Assembly (NCBI GenBank): GCA_964549595.1
Contig: CAZJWK010000152.1
Location: 1 to 5,263, forward strand
DNA from: CAZQQN01 sp964549595
GTDB lineage: Bacteria > Bacteroidota > Bacteroidia > CAILMK01 > CAYYUA01
DNA: 5,263 bases
Direction: 5' to 3'
In this document: piece after piece, positions 1-5,118 of the stretch
How positions within the stretch are numbered: the stretch's first letter is position 1
Layout of the letters: the number at the start of each line of letters is the position of its first letter
Program-made: the position numbers and the translations under genes
The notes under the pieces: generated by a model
What the model saw: the letters and a program-made list of their open reading frames with translations, nothing else
Told to the model about the DNA's origin: nothing
Databases searched by the model: none

Positions 1-91
1 GGTCACAGTGTAGCACAAAGTCCGTCAAAAGGTTTTAGCCTCATTAAACTTTGAGTTACTCTGTGCCAAACATTGTGGCACTTTGTGATCC
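1..91. repeat. Flanking repeat, copy A (left of the GxxExxY gene)
   Basis: This is the left member of a pair of imperfect direct repeats; the partner is at 482-574. By hand alignment the two agree at roughly three quarters of positions. The last 30 bases (62-91 against 545-574) differ at one position only, and the CACAGTG block at 4-10 matches 486-492. The copy has inverted ends: its start (GGTCACAGTGTAGCACAA) resembles the reverse complement of its end (GGATCACAAAGTGCCACAA). A perfect 6-bp stem lies near the right end, GTGCCA at 63-68 pairing with TGGCAC at 76-81 over a 7-base loop. It stops 4 bases before the stop codon of the GxxExxY gene. The window begins at the first recognisable base, so the true left boundary may lie outside. 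No protein is evident in it. Confidence 0.8.
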
Positions 92-95
92 CATT

Positions 96-467
96 TCAAA
101 GCTTAAGCCTTTTTATACCGTCTTTAAGAGATTTGGTATAAAAATTCAACAGTAGCCCTAAACCCTTATTAGAAAGTTTAAGGTAAGTTAATACCTGGGC
201 AATGTGCACATCGTGAAATTCTTCAATGGATTTCAATTCCACAATAACCTTGTTTTCAACCAATAAATCCAGACGATAACCATAATCCAATTTTATTTCT
301 TTATAGACAAGGGGCAAAGGTTTTTCTTTTTCTACAGTAAGGCCCTGTTTATTGATTTCATAGGCCAAACATTCCCGGTAAGCACTTTCAAGAAGACCAG
401 GCCCTAAGTTTGAATGGACTTTATAAGCACTATCAAGTATGACCTTGCTTATCGCATTGGTTTCCAT
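96..467 (-). CDS. GxxExxY family protein (PD-(D/E)XK nuclease-like)
   Basis: This is a complete 123-residue protein of the GxxExxY family, placed in the PD-(D/E)XK nuclease superfamily; no biochemical role is firmly established. The signature is at residues 24-30 (G24, E27, Y30) in the context LGPGLLESAY. A nuclease-like core follows: R65 and D67 in YRLDLLVE, then E77 and K79 in VIVELKS, giving the D...ExK arrangement. Q91 in HIAQVLTYLK and the C-terminal block GLLLNFYTKSLKDGIKRL (about 104-121) are also family hallmarks. The length is typical and nothing is missing. The ATG start gives the usual N-terminus a short way ahead of the GxxExxY motif. The gene lies on the same strand as the upstream peptidase gene, 113 bp away, so read-through transcription is possible; no clear promoter is visible. 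It is tightly bracketed by repeats, with 4 bp between its stop and copy A and 14 bp between its start and copy B. Family assignment is secure; activity is inference. Confidence 0.93.
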   Translation of the reverse strand: METNAISKVILDSAYKVHSNLGPGLLESAYRECLAYEINKQGLTVEKEKPLPLVYKEIKLDYGYRLDLLVENKVIVELKSIEEFHDVHIAQVLTYLKLSNKGLGLLLNFYTKSLKDGIKRLKL

Positions 468-481
468 AAAAAATTTTTAAA

Positions 482-574
482 GGCCCACAGTGTTCCACAA
501 AAACCGAAAAAGGGTTTCCAGGGTTATTAAACATGTTGCTACGCTGTGCCAAACTTTGTGGCACTTTGTGATCC
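482..574. repeat. Flanking repeat, copy B (between the peptidase and GxxExxY genes)
   Basis: This is the right member of the direct-repeat pair (copy A at 1-91), in the same orientation. Its ends are also inverted: GGCCCACAGTGTTCCACAAA at 482-501 matches the reverse complement of the right end (GGATCACAAAGTGCCACAAA) at about 16 of 20 positions. The conserved hairpin is GTGCCA at 546-551 with TGGCAC at 559-564. CACA and TGTG words recur about every 10-12 bases in each arm. The copy fills most of the 113-bp gap, ending 6 bases before the peptidase stop codon and starting 14 bases upstream of the GxxExxY ATG. It could therefore affect the 3' end of the peptidase transcript or the 5' leader of the GxxExxY gene. 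The single-base difference from copy A inside the hairpin lies in the loop, so the stem is unchanged. Confidence 0.8.
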
Positions 575-590
575 AACCCTTTAATAACCC
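521..590. repeat. 11-bp perfect inverted repeat spanning the peptidase stop codon
   Basis: GGGTTATTAAA at 521-531, inside repeat B, is the exact reverse complement of TTTAATAACCC at 580-590, which covers the stop codon and last codons of the peptidase gene. The arms are 48 bases apart, and that spacer contains the smaller GTGCCA/TGGCAC hairpin. In the peptidase mRNA this could form a long stem with a nested hairpin just at the end of translation. The stem is AU-rich and no clean run of U follows directly, so a classical intrinsic terminator is not supported. The complementarity is seen directly; any function is inference. Confidence 0.55.
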
Positions 591-2506
591 GAAGAGGCTT
601 CCCCTTCCTTCCAATTAACCACTTTATCAAGGGTTTCACGGGCAATAGTATGGTAATTAGGACGGGCTTTTTGGTAAATCCGTTTAGCCATATCTGGTTT
701 TCCACTTCCCATCATGGCTTCGTAAAGGGGAGTCAGGAATTTTCGCCTGCCCACTTTAATCAGGAAAGTTTCAATGGCATCATAAGCCGGTTCGTAATCA
801 TTCTTTAAAGCCAGCTCATACCAGTCAGCCTGTATTTCCGAATTATTGGAATTGGTGAAGTTAAAGGTGTTATCCAATGCTTTCATTTCCTTCATCGCTA
901 AAGTATCCGGCAAATTGGTCAGGAAGTATTGCCATTCATGGGCGGTCCAATTTTTCGTCTTCAGGGCATTGGCCTTCTTTTCTTTGTTCTTCCATTGCTC
1001 AAGGCTTTTCGAAACACGGGCTAATCTTTTTGACTCTGGTGCCGTTGCATTATCGGGCAGTCCGGTTCCGTAAATCCATTCCTCAGCTTTCACTTTTTCG
1101 GCAAGCGCCGAATCACCTTTCACCAAGTGTTTGTGGTAGTAATCCAGGAATTTTTTACTGCTCATGGTCTCAAAAGTAAATTCTTCAAAATATTCCCTTA
1201 AAAAATTGGTGAACCGATCCCTTCCAAAGACTTTTTCCATTTTTGTCAGCAAGAGCCCTCCTTTGTCATAAGGAACAGGAGTAAGCGCATCATCCGGATT
1301 CTGACCTTTCAGATTCATATGCAGTCTGGTCATTGAGTCATTCGCCCCAATTTGCCGGATATGCTTTTCAAGCCCTTGGTAAGCCAATTTCATAAGCATA
1401 TTTTTATAATCCTTTCCCTTTAATTCCTCCATAATACGCCATTCGGCATACATGGTAAAGCCCTCGTTAATCCAGAAATCATTCCAGTTGGCGTTAGTGA
1501 CCAGATTGCCCGACCATGAGTGAGCCAATTCATGCGCTACAAGTGCAGTTAATGAACGATCCCCGGCCAGTATAGTGGGTGTAATAAAAGACAAGCGCGG
1601 ATTTTCCATTCCGCCAAAAGGAAAACTTGGCGGAAGGACCAGTAAATCATAACGGCCCCACTCGTAAGGACCCCATAAACGTTCAGAAACCGCCATCATG
1701 CTGTCTAAGTTGCCAAATTCATACTTGGCAGCTTCCATGTATTCGGGTTCCGTATAGACTCCGGTTTTTTCGCCAATGGGCTGAAATTCAATATCCCCTA
1801 CGGCCATCGCCATCAAGTAAGCCGGAATAGGCTGCTCCATTTCAAACTCATAAACCCCGTCTTTGGATTTTTCCTTGGGATTTTCGGCACTCATCAGAGC
1901 CATAAGCCCTTTAGGCAGTTTGACCTTGGCATTGTATGTAAACCGAATGCCGGGCCCATCCTGAATAGGAATCCAGGTACGGGCTAAAATGGCTTGGGAT
2001 TGGGTAAACAGGTACGGCTTATCCCCTCCTTTTGTTTGACGGGGCTCCAGCCATTGAAGGGCAGCCGCATCCGGGCTGGTTTTATATTGTATATTGATCC
2101 ACTTTGTTTCGGGTTTTATGGCAATGGCCAGGGGGCGCCCCATGTATTGCCTTTTATCCCCAAGATTAAAGGTCGTAGAGGTTCCCCCGTCTTTTCCTAA
2201 AGTAACTTCCCGGATGGTAAGGTTCCTGCTATCAAGGTAAATGCTATCAGCACCGGTCTTATTCTTAATTTTATAAGAAGCTTTACCGGAAATTACCTGT
2301 TTATCAAAATCGAGGGCAATATCCAGGTTCAGGTGTTTAATGACGGCTTCCCAGGGTTTGGCATAACTATGGGGATCCTTTAGGTGGGTTTGTGAAGCGG
2401 TATCTTTGGTTTCGCCTTCTTCCTGAGTTCCTTCTTGCTGGTTATCGCAGCTTGTTAAAGTTAATACGGCTCCTAACCCGAAAATTAATAGTAGACGTTT
2501 GGCCAT
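581..2506 (-). CDS. M1 family zinc aminopeptidase, lipoprotein, leukotriene A4 hydrolase-like
   Basis: This is a complete 641-residue M1 (gluzincin) metallopeptidase predicted to remove N-terminal residues from peptides. Residues 1-20 are a lipoprotein signal: basic start, hydrophobic stretch, lipobox LTSC with C20. An acidic, low-complexity linker (about 21-38) follows, so the mature protein is probably tethered to a membrane on the periplasmic or outer side. The substrate motif GGMEN is at 298-302. Zinc ligands are H325 and H329 (HELAH) and E348 (WINEG), in the HExxH-x18-E spacing; E326 is the general base. Y413 in VPYDKG matches human LTA4H Tyr383, D405 matches Asp375 and Q171 matches Gln136. 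The C-terminal helical domain retains GRRKF (586-590; R587, K589), equivalent to the LTA4H carboxylate-binding Arg563/Lys565. LTA4H Tyr378 is replaced by Leu (L408), so an aminopeptidase role is likelier than epoxide hydrolysis. The lipobox supports this start. Equivalences come from recalled LTA4H sequence aligned by eye. Confidence 0.95.
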   Translation of the reverse strand: MAKRLLLIFGLGAVLTLTSCDNQQEGTQEEGETKDTASQTHLKDPHSYAKPWEAVIKHLNLDIALDFDKQVISGKASYKIKNKTGADSIYLDSRNLTIREVTLGKDGGTSTTFNLGDKRQYMGRPLAIAIKPETKWINIQYKTSPDAAALQWLEPRQTKGGDKPYLFTQSQAILARTWIPIQDGPGIRFTYNAKVKLPKGLMALMSAENPKEKSKDGVYEFEMEQPIPAYLMAMAVGDIEFQPIGEKTGVYTEPEYMEAAKYEFGNLDSMMAVSERLWGPYEWGRYDLLVLPPSFPFGGMENPRLSFITPTILAGDRSLTALVAHELAHSWSGNLVTNANWNDFWINEGFTMYAEWRIMEELKGKDYKNMLMKLAYQGLEKHIRQIGANDSMTRLHMNLKGQNPDDALTPVPYDKGGLLLTKMEKVFGRDRFTNFLREYFEEFTFETMSSKKFLDYYHKHLVKGDSALAEKVKAEEWIYGTGLPDNATAPESKRLARVSKSLEQWKNKEKKANALKTKNWTAHEWQYFLTNLPDTLAMKEMKALDNTFNFTNSNNSEIQADWYELALKNDYEPAYDAIETFLIKVGRRKFLTPLYEAMMGSGKPDMAKRIYQKARPNYHTIARETLDKVVNWKEGEASSGY

Positions 2507-2531
2507 CGTTTTATTGTTTTTGTTGAGCGTT

Positions 2532-2558
2532 CAAAAATAAAAATTTCGGCCTCAACAA
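2532..2558 (-). promoter_or_regulatory. Candidate Bacteroidota-type promoter for the M1 peptidase
   Basis: Read on the minus strand, TATTTTTG (2539-2532) fits the Bacteroidota -7 consensus TAnnTTTG. A TTG that could serve as the -33 element is at 2558-2556, 16 bases upstream, one shorter than the commonly quoted 17-23 spacing. Transcription would begin near 2525, leaving a leader of about 20 bases before the ATG at 2506. The match is in an AT-rich stretch, so it remains a prediction. Confidence 0.45.
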
Positions 2559-2578
2559 GCTTATTCTATTCTGTTGGT

Positions 2579-2683
2579 TTAATACATGCCTCCCCGTAAA
2601 AGCATGAAAGAGGTGGGATCAAAAGGTTCAACCATTCGCACTGCTATGGTTTTCGATTCTTTAAAATCACGGAGCAATTTCAT
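2579..2683 (-). CDS. Possible small ORF in the divergent intergenic region, unknown function
   Basis: From an ATG at 2683 this frame encodes 34 residues, starting MKLLRDFKESK and ending FMLLRGGMY before TAA at 2579-2581. The frame stays open upstream to about 2787, with in-frame TTG codons at 2698, 2725 and 2731 that could start a longer product of 40-51 residues; there is no upstream ATG. The peptide has a coding-like mix: a charged helix-like N-terminal half, then a hydrophobic and proline-containing end. I do not recognise it. It could be a real small protein, the 3' remnant of a decayed gene, or chance. It is upstream of the M1 gene on the same strand, 72 bp away, and the candidate M1 promoter lies in that gap, which argues against a required operon. 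If the longer form is real its 5' end comes within about 10 bp of the promoter proposed for the plus-strand genes. Confidence 0.33.
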   Translation of the reverse strand: MKLLRDFKESKTIAVRMVEPFDPTSFMLLRGGMY

Positions 2684-2736
2684 TTCATCGTTAAGCAACT
2701 TAAATTTTTTTCTGGTGTTAATCAATGGCAAACTTG

Positions 2737-2744
2737 TAACTTTG
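2737..2744 (+). promoter_or_regulatory. Candidate -7 element for the plus-strand operon
   Basis: TAACTTTG matches the Bacteroidota -7 consensus TAnnTTTG exactly. No convincing TTG sits at the right distance upstream; the best is a TTCTGG-like stretch near 2710-2715, which is poor. Transcription would begin around 2750, giving a leader of about 40 bases before the ATG at 2791. It is correctly placed to drive the SDR, 61-aa and rarA genes together. Confidence 0.42.
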
Positions 2745-2758
2745 CAGATTTTTAACGG

Positions 2759-2794
2759 ATGATAAGCGGGAAACCGACAAGCATCAAGTTATGA
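2759..2794 (+). promoter_or_regulatory. Possible 11-codon leader ORF overlapping the SDR start
   Basis: An ATG at 2759 opens an 11-codon frame (MISGKPTSIKL) whose TGA at 2792-2794 overlaps the SDR start codon at 2791-2793 as ATGA. This geometry can allow ribosomes that finish one frame to reinitiate at the next. It lies downstream of the proposed promoter, so it would be on the transcript. No Shine-Dalgarno is evident for either start. A chance upstream ATG is also quite possible. Confidence 0.28.
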
Positions 2795-3633
2795 CCAAAA
2801 TTCAAACAGTAAGCATCCTGGGTTGCGGATGGTTGGGCTACCCCCTTGCCAGGAACTTGGTCCAAAAGGGGTACTGGGTGAAAGGATCTACCACCAATGT
2901 CCATAAACAGGAGAAGCTGGAAAAAGGAGGGATTGAACCGTTTTTGATTGACTTCAATGAGGTAGTCAATGAAAAGCGTCTTCATAAGTTCCTGGATTCA
3001 GATTTATTAGTCTTAAATATTCCCCCGAGCAAGGTGCAGGGAGAACAAGGAGATTACGTTGACCGCATCCGGTTAGTAGCCGTAGCGGCTGCCCAGTGCC
3101 GAGTCAAAAAGATAATACTGATCAGTTCTACCTCTGTTTACCCAAAAAACAATGCGGAAGTGGACGAAACCACGTTACTCCATCCAAAGAACAAGAATGG
3201 AAGGGCCCTTTTAGAGGCTGAAAATGCCTTACATAACCATCCTTATTTTCAAACGACCGTCTTGCGCATGGGTGGTTTAATAGGCTACGACCGCCTTCCT
3301 CATAAATTCCTGGCATTTACGGCTAATCCGAAAAATGCGATGGACCGGCTGAATCTCATCCATCGAGATGATGCCATCGGGGCCATTAAGGTCATCATTG
3401 AAAAGCAGGTTTGGAATGAAACCTTTAATGTGGTTGCGGATGAACACCCGACTAAGCAGGAATATTATGAACAAGCGGCAGAACTCCTTAATGCTTACCC
3501 TCCCGAAATGACAACCGATGAAACCCCTAACTTTAAAATTGTCAAAAATGATAAGATCAAAGAGGCCTTAGGATTTCATTTACAATACCCCGATCCGGTA
3601 AGGTTTCTGGAAGTTTCTTTAGCAAGTAAATAA
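2791..3633 (+). CDS. Atypical SDR / NAD(P)-binding epimerase-like protein, YeeZ-related
   Basis: This 280-residue single-domain protein has the fold signature of extended short-chain dehydrogenases. The dinucleotide-binding loop is at 11-16 (GCGWLG) right after the first strand, and the strand DLLVLNIPPS is at 71-80. The active-site-strand motif ISSTSVYP is at 111-118. Two later blocks, LRMGGLIG (158-165) and LNLIHRDDAIGAI (187-199), are typical of nucleotide-sugar epimerase relatives. The catalytic YxxxK pair is not there: the segment that aligns with it reads NGRALLEAE (136-144), with Asn in place of Tyr and Leu in place of Lys. This matches the atypical SDR group that contains E. coli YeeZ, whose substrate is not known to me. 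It probably binds NAD(P) but may not be a classical dehydrogenase. It is cytoplasmic, with no signal peptide or membrane segment. It heads a tight cluster: 11 bp separate its stop from the next start. Fold is secure; reaction unknown. Confidence 0.88.
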   Translation: MTKIQTVSILGCGWLGYPLARNLVQKGYWVKGSTTNVHKQEKLEKGGIEPFLIDFNEVVNEKRLHKFLDSDLLVLNIPPSKVQGEQGDYVDRIRLVAVAAAQCRVKKIILISSTSVYPKNNAEVDETTLLHPKNKNGRALLEAENALHNHPYFQTTVLRMGGLIGYDRLPHKFLAFTANPKNAMDRLNLIHRDDAIGAIKVIIEKQVWNETFNVVADEHPTKQEYYEQAAELLNAYPPEMTTDETPNFKIVKNDKIKEALGFHLQYPDPVRFLEVSLASK

Positions 3634-3644
3634 AATGTACGGTT

Positions 3645-3830
3645 ATGAGTGATATCAAAAAGGAACTCAACATTTCAGAGGATGATTACCAGGCTATTCA
3701 AAAAATGATTGAAAGTACGGAAAGCCCGGTTGGTATTGATGCCAAAAAAACCCATATTCTTATCCTGAAAAAATTAATTGAAATTGAGGAGCGCCTTTCC
3801 CGGCTTGAAAAACAGATGGATAAGGAGTAG
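3645..3830 (+). CDS. Small charged protein (61 aa), unknown function
   Basis: This complete 61-residue ORF sits between the SDR gene (11 bp upstream) and rarA (25 bp downstream), all on one strand, so it is probably co-transcribed. The sequence is rich in Lys and Glu. An N-terminal part (about 1-27) looks helical, a Gly/Pro break is near SPVGID (27-32), and a second helix runs from about 33 to 60. Hydrophobic residues there (ILILKKLIEIEERLSRLEKQM) are spaced like a short coiled coil, which suggests dimerisation or partner binding. It has no signal peptide, membrane segment, metal-binding cysteines or DNA-binding motif that I can identify. I do not recognise a family. The ATG at 3645 is preferred because it begins the reading frame right after the upstream stop. 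The tight packing and codon-like composition make it likely real; linkage to RarA is inference from position only. Confidence 0.72.
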   Translation: MSDIKKELNISEDDYQAIQKMIESTESPVGIDAKKTHILILKKLIEIEERLSRLEKQMDKE

Positions 3831-3855
3831 GAATTAACCCCATAAATGGTTTCCC

Positions 3856-5118
3856 ATGGTACATAAACCGCTTGCGGAACGCCTAAGGCCTCAAAAATTG
3901 GATGATTTTTTAGGCCAGGAACACCTTGTGGGTGAGCAAGCGATTCTCCGGAAAGCCATTCAGCAAAACAACTTACCCTCTTTAATTTTCTGGGGCCCGC
4001 CCGGAACCGGGAAAACCACTTTAGCCCATATCATCGCCAATGAGCTGGGCCTTTCCTTTTATGCCTTGAGCGCCATTCAGGCCGGCGTAAAAGATGTACG
4101 CCACATCATTGAGATGGCTCGGAAACAAGGGCAAGTGCTACTTTTCATCGATGAGATCCATCGTTTTCACAAAGGGCAACAGGATGCCCTTTTGGCCGCA
4201 GTAGAAAAAGGTACCATCATCCTGATCGGAGCTACCACTGAAAATCCCTCTTTTGAAGTCAATTCCGCTCTTTTATCCCGTTGTCAGGTTTATGTGCTTA
4301 AGCCCCTTGAAAACAGTGACCTGAAAAATTTGGTAAACCAAGCCCTGGAAAAGGATGAATTCCTTACTAAAAAATCCGTTGAGATCCGGGATTGGGATGC
4401 CCTCTTCAGCTTTTCGGGTGGAGATGCCCGGAGACTACTGAATTTACTTGAATTAGGGGTGGAACAAGCCGGTGGGAATACCGCCATTATCACCGATGAT
4501 CTCGTCATGCAGGTCGCACAAGAAAAAACGGCACTGTATGACAAACAAGGAGACCAACACTATGACCTTGTCTCTGCCTTCATTAAATCCATGCGTGGCA
4601 GTGACCCTAATGCAGCCGTTTACTGGATGGCACGCATGATTGAGGGAGGAGAGGATCCGAAATTTATCGCGCGGCGTATGCTTATACTGGCATCCGAAGA
4701 CGTTGGTAATGCCAATCCCAATGCCATGGTCCTGGCCAATAATTGCTTTCAGGCCATTGATGTCATCGGTATGCCGGAAGCCCGAATCATTCTGTCTCAA
4801 ACTGCGGTTTATTTAGCCACCTCAGAGAAAAGCAATGCCACCTATGAGGCCATTAATCAAGCGCAGAGCCTGGTCAAACAAACCGGTGATCTACCCGTAC
4901 CCCTGCATTTAAGGAATGCCCCCACCAATTTGATGAAGGAGCAAGGGTATGGCAAAGGCTATCAATATGCCCACCATTTCGAAGAAAACTTTGTGGAGCA
5001 GGAATTCCTGCCGGAAAAAATCAAAGGGAAAAAACTTTATGAACCAGGCTCCAATAGCCGGGAAAAAGATACCCGGAAACGATTGAAAGCTTGGTGGCAA
5101 GGTAAGTATGGCTACTAA
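3856..5118 (+). CDS. rarA: Replication-associated recombination protein A (RarA/MgsA AAA+ ATPase)
   Basis: This complete 420-residue member of the RarA/MgsA/WRNIP1 family is a clamp-loader-like AAA+ ATPase. In studied bacteria it acts in the cytoplasm at stalled replication forks, is linked to SSB and DNA ends, and helps rescue replication. Motifs in order are Walker A GPPGTGKT (47-54), Walker B LLFIDEIHRF (95-104; D99, E100), sensor 1 IGATTENPSF (124-133), the arginine finger in LLSRCQVY (R142) and sensor 2 SGGDARRLLNLLE (R192). The C-terminal tetramerisation region is intact, with HYDLVSAFIKSMRGSDPNAAVYWMARMIEGG (about 235-265) and ARRMLILASEDVGNANP (272-288). The length is slightly below E. 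coli RarA (about 447 aa). The start is the ATG that gives the usual short lead into AERLRPQKLDDFLGQEHL; an earlier ATG at 3846 is out of frame. It is the last gene of the cluster; no hairpin terminator is visible after it. Confidence 0.97.
   Translation: MVHKPLAERLRPQKLDDFLGQEHLVGEQAILRKAIQQNNLPSLIFWGPPGTGKTTLAHIIANELGLSFYALSAIQAGVKDVRHIIEMARKQGQVLLFIDEIHRFHKGQQDALLAAVEKGTIILIGATTENPSFEVNSALLSRCQVYVLKPLENSDLKNLVNQALEKDEFLTKKSVEIRDWDALFSFSGGDARRLLNLLELGVEQAGGNTAIITDDLVMQVAQEKTALYDKQGDQHYDLVSAFIKSMRGSDPNAAVYWMARMIEGGEDPKFIARRMLILASEDVGNANPNAMVLANNCFQAIDVIGMPEARIILSQTAVYLATSEKSNATYEAINQAQSLVKQTGDLPVPLHLRNAPTNLMKEQGYGKGYQYAHHFEENFVEQEFLPEKIKGKKLYEPGSNSREKDTRKRLKAWWQGKYGY

Noticed and set aside
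546..564. Intrinsic terminator for the peptidase gene at the GTGCCA/TGGCAC hairpin
   Set aside because: The 6-bp stem is real and conserved in both repeats, but no U-run follows it in the direction of peptidase transcription (minus strand), so a terminator call is not supported.
1..574. CRISPR array or toxin-antitoxin module
   Set aside because: There are only two long imperfect repeats separated by a gene, with no short regular spacers, and the GxxExxY gene has no small partner gene beside it.
433..705. 90-codon minus-strand ORF across repeat B and both flanking genes
   Set aside because: It overlaps the ends of two well-supported genes in another frame and runs through the repeat; its composition has no family features.
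846..2200. Several 67-100 codon plus-strand ORFs inside the peptidase gene
   Set aside because: They are antisense shadows of a gene whose full set of M1 catalytic motifs is intact on the minus strand.
2752..3474. Minus-strand ORFs of 62-77 codons opposite the SDR gene
   Set aside because: They are antisense to a protein with clear Rossmann motifs and show no recognisable domain or start context.
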